Shown here: positions 39,882 through 50,537 of the stretch, one piece after another | Layout of the letters: each line of letters opens with the position of its first letter | Position numbering within the stretch: the stretch's first letter is position 1 | Origin: Sabethes cyaneus | Taxonomy: Eukaryota > Arthropoda > Insecta > Diptera > Culicidae | DNA: 64,000 nucleotides | NCBI RefSeq assembly: GCF_943734655.1 | Contig: NC_071355.1 | Location: 72,129,449 to 72,193,448 of the forward strand | Reading direction: 5' to 3' | Notes under the pieces: generated by a model | Told to the model about the DNA's origin: nothing | Database searches by the model: none | The model's input: the letters and a program-made list of their open reading frames with translations, nothing else | Translations under genes and position numbers: made by a program

Positions 39882-41152
39882 TTGCAATACTTTATACCTT
39901 TACTCTTTCAGATTAATCTAATTCAGCTTTGTTTGCTGATCAGAACTCTCCTAGCGGCACCTTTTACATTCCCGGACGGCAGCACCAAGCAAAACCGTAC
40001 CGAGCAAATATCTTCCCGACAGGCGGAATTCGAAGGCCGTAGTTTGCGTGGAGGATACAGCCAAGATGGACGGCCCAACTACAGCCGATACAACGTTTAT
40101 GAGCATGAGTACGAAGATCTCCGCAGATCCACCACCACTGTCCGACCGTATCTCACGACAACAGCAAGAACGACTCCCCGTGCGCAATCCTACCACAACC
40201 GACAACCGAACGCTTATTTCAACCGGTTGCCACCACCGAAAAATGACGAGCCGATCGACGCGGAACCGGAAGATGACTACAGTGACGAGAACGTCATCGA
40301 TGCTCCCGATCCGGTAACATCGAAACCGGCTACCGCCGCGGATTATAGCAGTAGCGCCTATGGTAATAAACCAACGATTTTCAGTAACAATTTCTTCGAT
40401 TTGAACGATAAGTTCTTCGGGGTAGGAAACATTTTCGGAGAAAATCGTCGCAAACATAAGTTTAAATTTAAGCGACGGAAACCGGGTCAGCCCTGTATTC
40501 CGTATGATTTCTTTAATAAGTTCAGAACTACTGGCCGCGATGCCTACGGCAATCGAATCGAGCCGAAAACATTTTATCCTCCTCTGAATTTGGTTCTGGC
40601 GGACGTAAACTACTACTCACCATCGAACAATTACAACAGTGGTCACGGTGCTGGAGGAATATCCGATACACCTAGTGGTAGCCAGGGAACAATTTTCAAT
40701 AACAACTTCTACGATGCTGTTGGAGGTTACCCGTGCAGCGGGTCAAGCTTTGGCAATAAACCACACAAACCGCATGGTGGTCCACTCGGGTTCTTCGGAC
40801 AAGGAGGACTTTTCGATTGGACGACCTCGTCTGATGCAGTCCAAAGTGACACGGGAGTAGGAGGAGGCACGGGCAACCGACCGACTGTGGTTTTCAACCT
40901 GAACGATGCTATCGATACGGTGGTATGATTTTGATCGAATTTGATTGAGTCGGATCGTAAAATAGTTTTGTTTACTAATTGCAGGCAACTAATTGGAAAC
41001 CAGGTCAAAATTTCCAGAATATGATGCAGGTAATTGCCGAATTTATCACATCGGTAGCCGGAGGAGCTCCCGTTGCAGCCAGCGAAGTTGTTGGTGACAC
41101 CGTCGATACAGTGCGTAAGGTTAACAGAGAGTTTGTTAGTTTGTTTACATGA
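39882..41152 (+). CDS. gene A: secreted Asn/Gly/Phe-rich protein, start disrupted by hAT
   Basis: Two coding parts join: 39912 (or 39882) to 40922 and 40985-41152, with a phase-0 intron 40923-40984 (gtatga...ttgcag). A strong acceptor ending ctctttcag at 39911 suggests the exon starts at 39912, with hydrophobic residues LIQLCLLIRTLLAAP serving as the signal sequence. Using the ATG at 39882, inside the preceding intron, gives 402 residues and also a signal peptide (MQYFIPLLFQINLIQLCL). The mature part has a Thr/Arg-rich N-terminal third, an acidic patch (~residues 110-130), and three related motifs: NKPTIFSNNFFDLND, QGTIFNNNFYD and NRPTVVFNLNDAID. Its two cysteines lie in GQPCIP and GYPCSG. 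Family is unrecognised; it is probably an extracellular structural protein. The proposed original first exon (M R F E H Q T N C F L Y) is split by the hAT element at 38726. Confidence 0.75.
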
Positions 41153-41965
41153 AATACAGTTTGGTTGTATGAGAAAAGTGTATAAGGAAGCATTAATTAA
41201 TTTATTATTTTGAATTTTTTTTTAATATTGCACCAAATTCAGTTTAGTTCTCCGTCACTTCCGTGTTACATAATAACATATTACACCATATGTGTAGAAG
41301 TAGGGTAAGTTGACCCATACTGCACTCTATATTGCATGCCCTCTTTGTCGACCCAAGACGACCTACAAAGCGCGAGCAAGCAGAACATTCATTAATGTGA
41401 ACGAGTGTCTAACAAGTAAGACGTGTGCAGGTCGAATAATGGCACATTGGTTAAAAGTTTTTAAAAAATACAGTGAAGTTACTTTTGGAACGACAATCCA
41501 AAAATAGATTGTTTTGCACTCAAATTTTTTTTATCAACGTTCTCATCGAAAACCTCCACTTGTTGATTAATGATTCATATCGACAAACCGCAAAGTGCAA
41601 AGTTGCACTTTCATTAGCCTTTTATATCGCCACCCCAAATGATGACAACACTATTTCGTCACACTATTTGGGAAACCTGAACTACCCAATCCCAATTGTT
41701 ACGATGCATTTCGTGCCGGAAGAGTAAATCCATTCAAACCCTGCGCTTTGACGGCGCCCGAACGCCACAACCGTCGAATGTTTGCAACTAATCAGACGCC
41801 AGACGCCTGTGTTTTCCATTAACGCACGCGCGCTGCCGTGAGCAATTCAATCGTAATCGACACCAACCAGTACGGACACGAGATGCCGTCAGACAGGACC
41901 GTTGTTCCTGGGAACGAGGCTTTGACTGGACGCTGACCTCGTTGGCTCGCCAGTTTACATCAATA
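41153..41965 (+). other. spacer between genes A and B
   Basis: This holds the 3' UTR of gene A and the 5' region of gene B. A ttttatatcg TATA-like motif at ~41619 is a weak promoter candidate for gene B. No coding segment is supported. Confidence 0.35.
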
Positions 41966-42466
41966 ATGGTTTGTATTGAGCTTTCTTGGAGGTCGGATAG
42001 ACAACAGTGTATACTGTCGTAACGAGCTTTCCACTGATTTCTTTTCCAGCAGCTACTACTAACCGTTCTCGTTGGCAGCCTGGCGGTAACGACCGTCGGA
42101 ACTGCTAGGGTTTCGTGGCCAGCACTGGAAATAAAATCAACCAACTACTTCGAACCGCTGATGGGCTCGTTTTCTAAGTTTCCATTCCACGACATTTACG
42201 AGACGCCGCCATCGCCGGAAACGCTTCAACTCCATCAGCGAAATCCGGCACCGAAAAGCTTTCGCGAGTGGTCCAAGCAGCTAGCGCTCGATACTATCGA
42301 TGACACCGAGGAAGGTAGGGCGCGACTGTGCGAGTTCCTGGCGCTGTTTCCGATCGGACGGGAGGAAAAATTTGCCGGCAGGAGACGGTTTCTTCCGCTC
42401 AAGTTGAGACGATTACTAAAGTACTGTAGAAATTGGCAAGCTTTTGAGCCGTTTGAGTTTGTTTGA
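41966..42466 (+). CDS. gene B: 139-aa secreted basic protein, one-codon first coding exon
   Basis: The coding sequence joins 41966-41968 (ATG only) to 42050-42466. The intron 41969-42049 is 81 bases (gtttgt...tttccag) and phase 0. The joined start MQLLLTVLVGSLAVTTVG is a textbook signal peptide, which strongly supports the ATG|GT junction; the exon's other in-frame ATG (42161) would miss it. The mature part has an aromatic/Pro segment (FSKFPFHDIYETPPSPE), an Arg/Lys-rich C-terminal part (GRRRFLPLKLRR) and only two cysteines (RLCEF, KYCRNW). Dibasic and tribasic sites near residues 110-120 could allow processing. No family is recognised. A poly(A) signal overlaps the stop codon by one base (tgaataaa). 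Confidence 0.75.
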
Positions 42467-42471
42467 ATAAA
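42466..42471 (+). terminator. poly(A) signal AATAAA overlapping the gene B stop
   Basis: AATAAA begins at the last base of the TGA stop at 42464-42466, implying a 3' UTR of only about 15-30 bases. A GT-rich stretch suitable as a downstream element follows at about 42500-42530. Confidence 0.6.
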
Positions 42472-42479
42472 GTACTGAT

Positions 42480-43320
42480 TGCTGCACTGAAATGTAGAGG
42501 CGCCAGTGGGCGCTGTCTTTTTCTTTTTGTATGCAACATTGAATGGAAGTATTTTTTACTTTATACAATTCGGCATCCAAATCCAAATTTACACAGGTAT
42601 GAAAGCAAATTTTTATGATCTCATTGTTTTTAGTCAAATATTTGTCTGAAATCAAATAAAAAAGAAACTTATCCAATTAAATTCTGCTTTATATTCGTGG
42701 TCACATCTACCCTTCAGTCTTAACTCGTGAACCAAGTATGAGATTGCAAAATGGTTGTGGCACAATTTATTTGTAAATACAATAGATTTTCAATGAAAAC
42801 TTTAAAATAAATTACAATAGTATAGAATAAATCAATAATTCGGGCATTTTAAGAACTTCAGAAGTTTTTTTTATTTATAGCCACACTTAAGCTTTAGTTT
42901 TTTTTAAATATTTTCAGCATTTTAGTAAACAGTTGTTCCGAGTACGTTCAATTACCTGGAAAACCCCTTTGGATAGACATACAACCGAACTCCTGCTAAA
43001 ACCTTCCCACGCTTCCAAAATTGCCACTTTTGTTTCATCAGTCTGATTATATTGGTACAAGTTAGCATATATAATTGTTCCGTCACACGATGATTCCACA
43101 GATTTTCTCCACTGCATTTCGATCCGGACTGCGGGTCCGTTCAATTGTCCGGATGTCGGACCAGGATTTTAGAGCAGATCTATTGTGAATACTAGTAGCG
43201 TTATCTGGCATAATACCTTTTATCCAAAATTATATCTGGTATAATGGGTTATTTCGCAAATCATAACGATCTTTTAATAAACGTAAAATAGTCTTTTTTC
43301 TTTAAAAAAAGACGTTTAAT
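42480..43320. other. intergenic AT-rich DNA
   Basis: No gene is supported. The minus-strand ORF at 42914-43144 has no recognisable motif and no splice context. Poly-T/A stretches are frequent. Confidence 0.4.
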
Positions 43321-43977
43321 CATAGGAGGCCAAAAGTATTCACTGTTCCGCTTTTGGCCATCTGTCAAACCGATTTCAAGTTTCACGTGCTCGTTTTCGC
43401 CATACGTTATTTAGTTCTGAAATCTTGATTGTAGTTCATCAACAATTATTCCGTTTTTACCACTGGAAGGCAGTAAGTACTATATTGATTAATTTATGAA
43501 TAAGGTGACTAATCATTTGATATTTTTGTTGAAGATTGCATACGATTCGATGGCGTCATCCAAAAACATTGCCAGTCAGGCATATAATGAAAGTAATCTT
43601 CAGTCCTGTATTCAGGATGCATCAACAGCTTCGGTATACGCGGCCTGCAAAAAATGCGGTATTCCGAGGTCTACAATTCGATACCGCATGAGTGGAAAGT
43701 GGCAGAAAAGCATAACACGGGGTCCCGGAATGGTACTTTCCCAAGCGTAAGAGGAAAAAACTGTTGCCTGGCTCATTGAAATGCAACGACGCGGTTTTCC
43801 AGTACAGCGCCGTACTTTGTTACACAAAGTGAAGGGTTTTCTAAATGAAAATCCCCGTGATACTCCATCAAAAAACACTTGTCCTAGTAAATTCCACATT
43901 GTATAAAATATTCACATTTTTGTTAACATTCGTATACGTTATGCAGGAAATGGTTCTCGTGTTTCATGACCCGTCAT

Positions 43978-44975
43978 TAGGATTGCCAAGTGGCCGGTTT
44001 TTGGCTGGCCCGACCGGTTTTTCACCTGCAAAACCGGTGGCCGGTCAATCCTGCAAAAAGGCCGGTTTACCGACATAGGAAGCCGGATTGGTACTTTTTT
44101 TCTGATTTGTAAAATTTTCTGATAAATTTATTAGCAATCCTGAGCAGTGGATCATTGAAGATAGCCAGTTTTGCAGTGACAATACTTTGCTTCTGGCGGT
44201 AATATACATTAACCCTCTAACGGGCAACATCGTAAAAACGATGCGATCAAGCTAATGACTGTTTTATCATGAAAGTACACTCAAAAGAACCTTAAGTTTT
44301 GATTTTCATGCAAAAATAATTATCTGGAGAAGCGCCAGGTTAGAAAAAGTCCAATTTCTCTTTTTCGTTTTTCATGTCTAACGCTCTGCCCAGATATTTT
44401 TTCAATTCAAATACATTACAAAATTGATATAAAGCATGAAATTTACTCATAGAAAATTTTTAAGGTCAATCATTTTGTTCTAGATGTGCTTTTTCATCAA
44501 AAGTAAAAAAGGAAATATTCGCGCATTAATTATTTTCAAAATTTTTCGGAATTTTTGTATTTGAAAAATGATATCTCTTGAATGCATAGTCAGAATGTTG
44601 TGATATTAATATCAAAATGTCAAGAAATCTGTTTTGAATATATTTTGCATATTGTCAATTCAAAACAAAATTTCGTATGCGGCTCTGGAGCTCCAAAAGC
44701 GAAGGCCGTCTACAGACGGTCTTACCCGTTAGAGGGTTAAATTGTCCACCAGCACCAGAAGCAACTAGTTGTCTTCTAGTATCTTCAATGATCCTTGCAA
44801 TGTTCGTTGTGGTTTCGATTCCGACGACTACCTAAATGATAATTAACGCACATTACACATTCCAGGCAAATCCTCTAGTAACATGCTGCCACAACCCTCC
44901 TCCCCCCACCAAGCAGGTTTTTAGAAGGCAGCACCGACCGGCCGGTTTTTGAAATTTTTGGACTTGGCAACCCTA
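43978..44975. mobile_element. hAT-type MITE with perfect 8-bp target duplication
   Basis: Ends TAGGATTGCCAAGT (43978-43991) and inverted ACTTGGCAACCCTA (44962-44975) are flanked by identical cccgtcat at 43970-43977 and 44976-44983. The subterminal regions carry repeated ggccggttttt motifs in both orientations. Without the nested element it is ~474 bp and non-coding. Removing it with one duplication restores the pogo reading frame around the junction. Confidence 0.9.
44213..44736. mobile_element. piggyBac-type MITE flanked by TTAA
   Basis: Ends CCCTCTAACGGG (44213-44224) and inverted CCCGTTAGAGGG (44725-44736) lie directly between TTAA tetranucleotides (44209-44212 and 44737-44740), the obligatory piggyBac target. 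The 524-bp interior is AT-rich and non-coding. It sits inside the hAT element at 43978-44975. Confidence 0.9.
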
Positions 44976-45626
44976 CCCGTCATACTCCTGAAGCTGTGAT
45001 ATCAGCTGTTGTTTTGATCTTTTTTCTAGAAAACCAATTTGTAAGTCTTGCGAAAGTAATGAGGGCGTTAAAGAAAGGGTTAAATATCCGGTTGCAATAC
45101 TGGTACGATGCAATTCTGTATTAAAAAGATGACTAATTCAGTAAAATAGATTACCCGGTACATTTTTCATGTTTTGCGACACTTTTTCAGCAGAGTGGTC
45201 AAAATAGGAACCAACCACAGATTTTTCATTCGATAAAAATTAAAACAAAAAAGTATATTTTCCTCACATCAACTAATACAGTATGAAGATTACAGCGAAA
45301 ATTACCTATTGATGATATTAAACTTATTTAGTTTAGTCGGTTTTGATGGAACGGGATCGATAACGTTGAATGTTTGACAAACTATGGCCAAAACTGGTGC
45401 TTTTACCCTATCTGATTTTATCTGCAAAGGTTTGTGTACTTTCCAGACGCACCAAACCCAATCTAGACGTTTAAAGATCCTTAGTAGTTGCTAGTGGAAA
45501 TGAGCATTTATTCTACTCCAGTCGAGAGTTCTCTGGCGATGGAATATCTCTCGCCACCAACATTTGAACCGGCCTCTTCCTTGCTTGTACTATGTCCAAC
45601 TCGCCGAGTCGCCGTTGCTAGGTCGC

Positions 45627-46640
45627 TACTTCCCAAGTAACAACGGTAGCTGAATTGCAAGAGCAATTGCTGTTTACTGGCTGCTTTAAGGCGATTAAAG
45701 CTGCATAAAGTATGCATATAAATGGTGGTTAAAAAAGCGATGTTTAAACTACTTTAAGTTCTTCAAATTAGCCCTCTCTCTCAAAGGCTGATAAACAGGC
45801 TTAATCGTGGATTTTCTGCTACTAAGCAGCTATGAACATCAAGCCGTTTTACTGCTACTGAAAGGTGTTAAAGTGTAGAGTAGAGGCTTTCACTAGGCTC
45901 ACAGCTTTCAAACTACTTTAAAGCTGCTAAAAGTGGTTTTATAAACTACTATCAAGTTTTTATTCGGCTCACAGCACACATACTGTCAGATCTTAGAATT
46001 TCGCAATTCGGCTGACAGCAAGTTTTTCAGTTATCGATATTATCGACTGCTTTAGGATGTAAAGATATTCTCACTGTCTATTCTGCAGATGCAGATGGGG
46101 CTGATCATACGGTAAGTGCTTATGGACCAGAAGGTGGTGGGTCCAATTCCTGTAAAAACACATGCATTTTTAATTAGCTTACTTATACGAATTAAAGTTA
46201 TCCGAAATTAGAAATATCGCGTTCGACCAATGTTCACGGCAAAATAAAAATGACGCATTCCATTTTTTTAAATTTAAAAATAGATTTTTTTGGCTGCATA
46301 AAGGTTGATGAGACGCTGATTGAGCGACTGGAAGAGCATGTTGCAAAACTATTTCTCGTTTTAAAAATAGAATTGACAGCGTTGTGCAAACTGGGTGTTT
46401 AAAAATGCGCAAAATCCTCTATTATGCTTCATTGCAGCCTTAAAATCAGCTATTAACAAGCTCGAAGCATGATAAAATCACCAGATTTAGATATTTAAGA
46501 GTTGAAAAAAGGTTTTTACTTCTAAACCTAAATTATAGTTCAGTCATAGGTTGAATTAAATCAGCTATTAAAGCATTTGATCAACCTGAAGTTGTTACTT
46601 GGGTAGCTATTTGGTAAACCTATTCTGGACTACTTTCTCT
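45627..46640. repeat. MITE cluster with 'cccaagtaac' ends, including palindromic MITE copy 2
   Basis: cccaagtaacaacggtagct at 45634 starts a Gln/Leu-codon-poor, AT-rich repeat. 46285-46620 repeats the palindromic MITE of 36700-37090 with its centre inverted and ends gttgttacttgggtagct near 46598. Related ends occur at ~47299 (acccaagcaacc) and ~48288 (ttggttacttgggt). Segments 46640-46930 add inverted ataacaaaattataac-type repeats. No genes are seen. Confidence 0.6.
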
Positions 46641-47019
46641 AGCAGTTTGCCAACCCGATCAGATAAACATAACAAAATTATAACAAATCATGATATTATG
46701 TTATGACGGTAGTTCTAACATGATTTGCTATAATTTTGGTCTCGTAAGTAGTTAAAATATCAAAAATTCTATCAGAACTTCTTAGCAGGAGTAGCAAAAA
46801 TGTAACAAAATTTGTTGTTTTGAACAAAATTATATCAAAATTTGTTATGATATTTGTACCAGGTTTTGTTATAATTTTGTTAAAATGTATCAAAAACTTC
46901 TTTGCCTTTATCTGCTATATCGACATTTTATTTCGGCTAAATTGCCAAAAATAGTACAACTATTTATCAGGAACATTCACAAATAGCACAGAAAGAAACT
47001 TTCATACATTTTCAAAAAT

Positions 47020-47105
47020 CGCTCCGGCCTCGACCGAGATTGAACTCACGACACATCGCACAGAATGCAACAGCCTTAACCTTTGTGCCAGAACAACCGT
47101 CTCCA
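47020..47105 (-). mobile_element. tRNA-like SINE head fragment
   Basis: The minus strand reads a tRNA-like promoter: A-box-like ctggcacaaaggttaaggct, 40 bases, then B-box-like gagttcaatctcggtc. No intact acceptor stem or CCA-adjacent pairing is visible, so it is not a functional tRNA gene. Confidence 0.5.
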
Positions 47106-47445
47106 ACAGGTATATAGCCCTATACGCTGAAGGGGGGTTTCCCGGTTTTGGCAGCAGCACCAACTTTTGTCTCTTCTAGATATCGGGGAAGTTACCTTCA
47201 TCTATGTTTTCTGCAACGTTGTTCTGAACATATCCATATTCTCCTGGATTGCTACTTTTAGGGTCAGGTTCGGAGTTCCTTCTAGGCCTGACCTTTATGG
47301 TCTACCCAAGCAACCAGAAGTTCGAATATTACTTGACTCGCGAATTCGCACAATTAGTTCAAATTCAGTTCGGTGCAACTTTCTTGCTGATTAATAGTGT
47401 ATATCAAGTATACGTGGAACTAAATGCTTTAAGAAGTGCTGTGAG

Positions 47446-47588
47446 TTTTTTTTTCTTTTTGTTTTGTTTTAGAGTATAGTCACTTTAACTAGTTTTGGGT
47501 CATTCGTGACTTCTGCGGGGTTGGGATTTGAACCCGGGTCCTCGGCATGAGAGGCGTGAACGCCAACCACTACGCCGGGACTGACCCC
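47446..47588 (-). mobile_element. tRNA-derived SINE with perfect target duplication
   Basis: On the minus strand the 143-bp unit begins ggggtcagtcccggcgtagt (A-box tagtggttggc), has B-box gggttcaaatccc, a short body, and ends in an A-rich tail (poly-T at 47446-47460 on plus). The host sequence agtgctgtgag is duplicated exactly at 47435-47445 and 47589-47599. This is the hallmark of LINE-mediated retroposition and the cleanest insertion in the window. Confidence 0.9.
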
Positions 47589-48309
47589 AGTGCTGTGAGT
47601 ACTTCATAGATACTTTAAAGCTATTAGGATGCTGCATGAAGTTCTGAAGTAACTTTAGTTGCTAACAAGTTCTGCGTGTATGCTTTATTATTTTTTTGTT
47701 TAAATTTCTGGTGATCAAACCAGCAGAGCCTAAAACTATTTGAGATTAATTATTTTTATTTCACTCGAATAAATTTAATCATTGCACATTTCTAATTACA
47801 AATACATATAAAATAGAATGCAATGCTCTTTTTTATTGTGTTGTGTAGCATATGCTGTCAGTATCTCGCTACTAGTTGATTGCTGGCTCCAAACTTTATC
47901 CAAACTAGTTCTAAAACGAACTTATGCTTAAGAATAACTCATTGGCAAAATTCATGTTACGTGCATACGACAAAGATGACGCAATGGATCGGGATAGGTT
48001 TACAACGAGGAACATCCGGGTTCAAAACCAACAGCAGGCAAATGCAACGAATATAGAAGTTAGGTAGTACAACGTAGAAGTATAAAAACAGAACATTAAA
48101 GTGCTGCTAAATATTAGTTTTTTCTTAGTTTTTGACAGTTTATTTCAAAGCTGCTTAGCGTTCTATGCAGCGAACTCAAGACAGCTTGAAAGTTCGGTTA
48201 ATTACTTAAAAGTGAAGCTGCTTGGCAAGTTATAGATTAATATACATAAAGCTTTTTAACCCTCGTTAGACATCATTATCCTAACTCTTGGTTACTTGGG
48301 TATGCCTCT

Positions 48310-48700
48310 TGAATCAGCTCCTCGTTTGTGACTCAAATTTCTTCTTCGTGGTTCTCCTCTTCATCGTACGGGGCGATTGGTCAGGTCGTTGGTTCATGCT
48401 GCGGGAATAGCCCGTCCATGATTGCTTTCATCTTCTCAGGACACCTTTCGGGTGATACGGAAGGACCTTTTCTATTTGACATGACAACTCTGTAACGATC
48501 TCTCCAAGGAGTCGCGTTGGCTCTGTGGCAAAGTTCCTCAAGTGACCTTAATTACCTTGTTGAGCGCAGTTCTTGCCGCGCTGTGCGCTCTTTCTTTCTT
48601 TTCTTTTCATCTTTCTTTCTTATCTTTCAACGTCGTTACGAGCCCGCTGACTCCTTGTTCTGGCACCCGGTAAACTGGCAAACTTGCCCATAGTACGGCA
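48310..48700 (-). mobile_element. R1/LOA-type LINE fragment (pre-RT linker)
   Basis: The minus strand reads EELCHRANATPWRDRYRVVM, then SPERCPEKMKAIMDGLFPQH and after a stop VTNEELIQEAYP. The wording matches the linker between endonuclease and RT in R1/LOA-type ORF2. It breaks off at the MITE end tacttgggta (48296-48301). Plus-strand ORFs here are shadows. Confidence 0.65.
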
Positions 48701-49079
48701 ATCGCCGTGTTCCACCTGTAGACTGGGCGGCGACCGTTTCCTTATCCTAGGCATAGTCGAATCGCATGCTCATGTTGATACAGCGGTCAATCCTTCCGTA
48801 CTTTAGTTTGAGGAGATGCGCTCCAACCTTTTTTAAAGTTCGCAGTTTCCCGCTTCCGCTCGTTTATTTGCCTCCCTTGTGGTTCTATCCGCATATCGTT
48901 GCCTACGGAGTTCCTAATCCCTACCACGCCAGTGCTTCAGAAGATGACATCGATGATGGTCATGATGGTATTCCTTGCGGTAAGTGTTGGTAGAACTTCG
49001 CTGGCTAGCTTATATCGAATTACCATGCATTATTGTTGGAATGTGAAACCGCGAGGAAGTAGCTTATGGTGAAGAAACG

Positions 49080-49975
49080 ATTTAAATGAGGGTACAGCGG
49101 AGAATCAAATTTTTCCTCTCCGACAAATCCTCCAGAAATGTCGAGAGTACAACGTGCCCGCGCATCATATTTTCGTGGATTTCAGAGCAGCATACGATAC
49201 AGTTAAACGCGGACAGCTATGGCAAATAATGCATGATTACGGTTTTCCGGACAAAATGACACGGCTGATCAAAGCTACCCTGGAGCGAGTGATGTGCTAC
49301 GTGCGCGTTTCGGGGACACTCTCGAGTGCTTTCGAATCGCGCTGAGGGTTGCGGCAAAGGTATGAACTGTCCTGTATGTTTTTCAATATCGCTATTGAAG
49401 GTGTGATCCGGCGAGCGGGCATCGAAACGAGAAGAACGATCTTCAGCCAACTGACGCTAGAAATCGAGCCTACTTTTCTTTCCGCAAGACGCTTAGATCA
49501 AGGAGCATACGCCACCACACAACGCTGACGATGTACAAGACATTATTCAGACCGGTAGTCATCTACGGACTTGAGACAGTAACTTTGCTGAAGAAAGACA
49601 TCTCTAGCTGTATTTGAACGAAAGGTACTGCAGGCTATTTTTGGCGGAGTACAAACGGAAAGCGGAGAGTGGCGGAGGCGTTGAAGCACGAGCTACAGGC
49701 ACTGCTTGGAGAGATACCCATTGTACACCTGGAGAAAGTTGGGAGCCGAACGACTGTGCAGTGAAATCCGTTGTCTTCAAGCACCCCACCGGCACCAGAA
49801 ATAGAGGGGCTCTACGTGCTAGATGGCTCGACTAGGTTGAAGTAGACTTGCGCGGGTCGAGAATTAGTGACGAGTAGTCCAGGTCCGAGTATTAATGGAG
49901 AGGAATTCTTGATACGGCAAGAGCCACCCAGGTTTTCGGCTGGTAAAGTAAGTAAGTTAGTAAGTAAGTACAGCG
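49080..49975 (+). mobile_element. RTE RT and 3' fragment ending in a GTAA repeat
   Basis: Plus frames carry PAHHIFVDFRAAYDTVKRGQ, RLIKATLERVMCYVRVSGTL, SCMFFNIAIEGVIRRAGIET, then frameshifted C-terminal text to 49830. The tail ends in gtaagttagtaagtaagtac (~49950-49970), a microsatellite 3' end as expected for RTE elements, which lack poly(A). The active-site FADD box is deleted between 49440 and 49460. Confidence 0.75.
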
Positions 49976-50537
49976 GGGAAATATCCTGGCGCCTTGCAAT
50001 GTCTGATAGTAAACTCGATTTAACATTTGACATTTATTACATCTATAAAAATAAAATTATGCCAGATGGCACACCTACTTAATAGATAAAAAATACGGAG
50101 AAATCAATAAAAAGGCGCAGTGCTGCACATTCCGCCTACGAAGGCTGATGTTCTCATTTTTATTCGTTGGTCTGTGTAGCCAGCCGGTAAATTATGGGAG
50201 TATTGCGGTGTTAGTACTAAGATATTCAACGACTAGCTTGCAAGATGAAACAAGTCGAACCTTTTCTTTGAAGAAAGAGATAACCCACCACTGGTTAATC
50301 TGTGTATATTTTTGCAAATAATCGCATCCTTGTATTTTATTCACTGTTTATCCTGCATTCGATGTTTTAATGGACATCACAACAGTAGACAAAAACCTAG
50401 ACCCGGTAGACATAACATGAAATTGGATATAGAAAAAATCACAGTTTTAGCTTACTGGTATTGTTATCAATAGGTTATTCAATGTAGGTATAATTAGTAA
50501 TAATAAGAACGCTTTTTAAAAATATGGTTAATGCCAA

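Larger units (their letters stand above)
43326..45410 (+). mobile_element. pogo/Tigger-type element remnant, interrupted by hAT
   Basis: The coding remnant at 43540-43905 has the helix-turn-helix of pogo/Tigger-type transposases (AVYAACKKCGIPRSTIRYRM-like, then GPGMVLSQA, WLIEMQRRGFPVQRRTLL, NENPRDTPSKN). It continues KWFSCFMTRH up to 43977 and resumes after the hAT insertion with TPEAVISA at 44984. Candidate decayed ends (ggccaaaagtattcactg near 43328 and, inverted, taaaagcaccagttttggcc near 45375) share ttggccat...tgtcaaac. No catalytic DDD domain remains. Frame breaks near 43750 and 43905. Confidence 0.7.

Noticed and set aside
47020..47588. Functional tRNA genes
   Set aside because: A and B boxes are present, but the acceptor stem and tRNA fold are not; A-rich tail and target duplication show SINEs.
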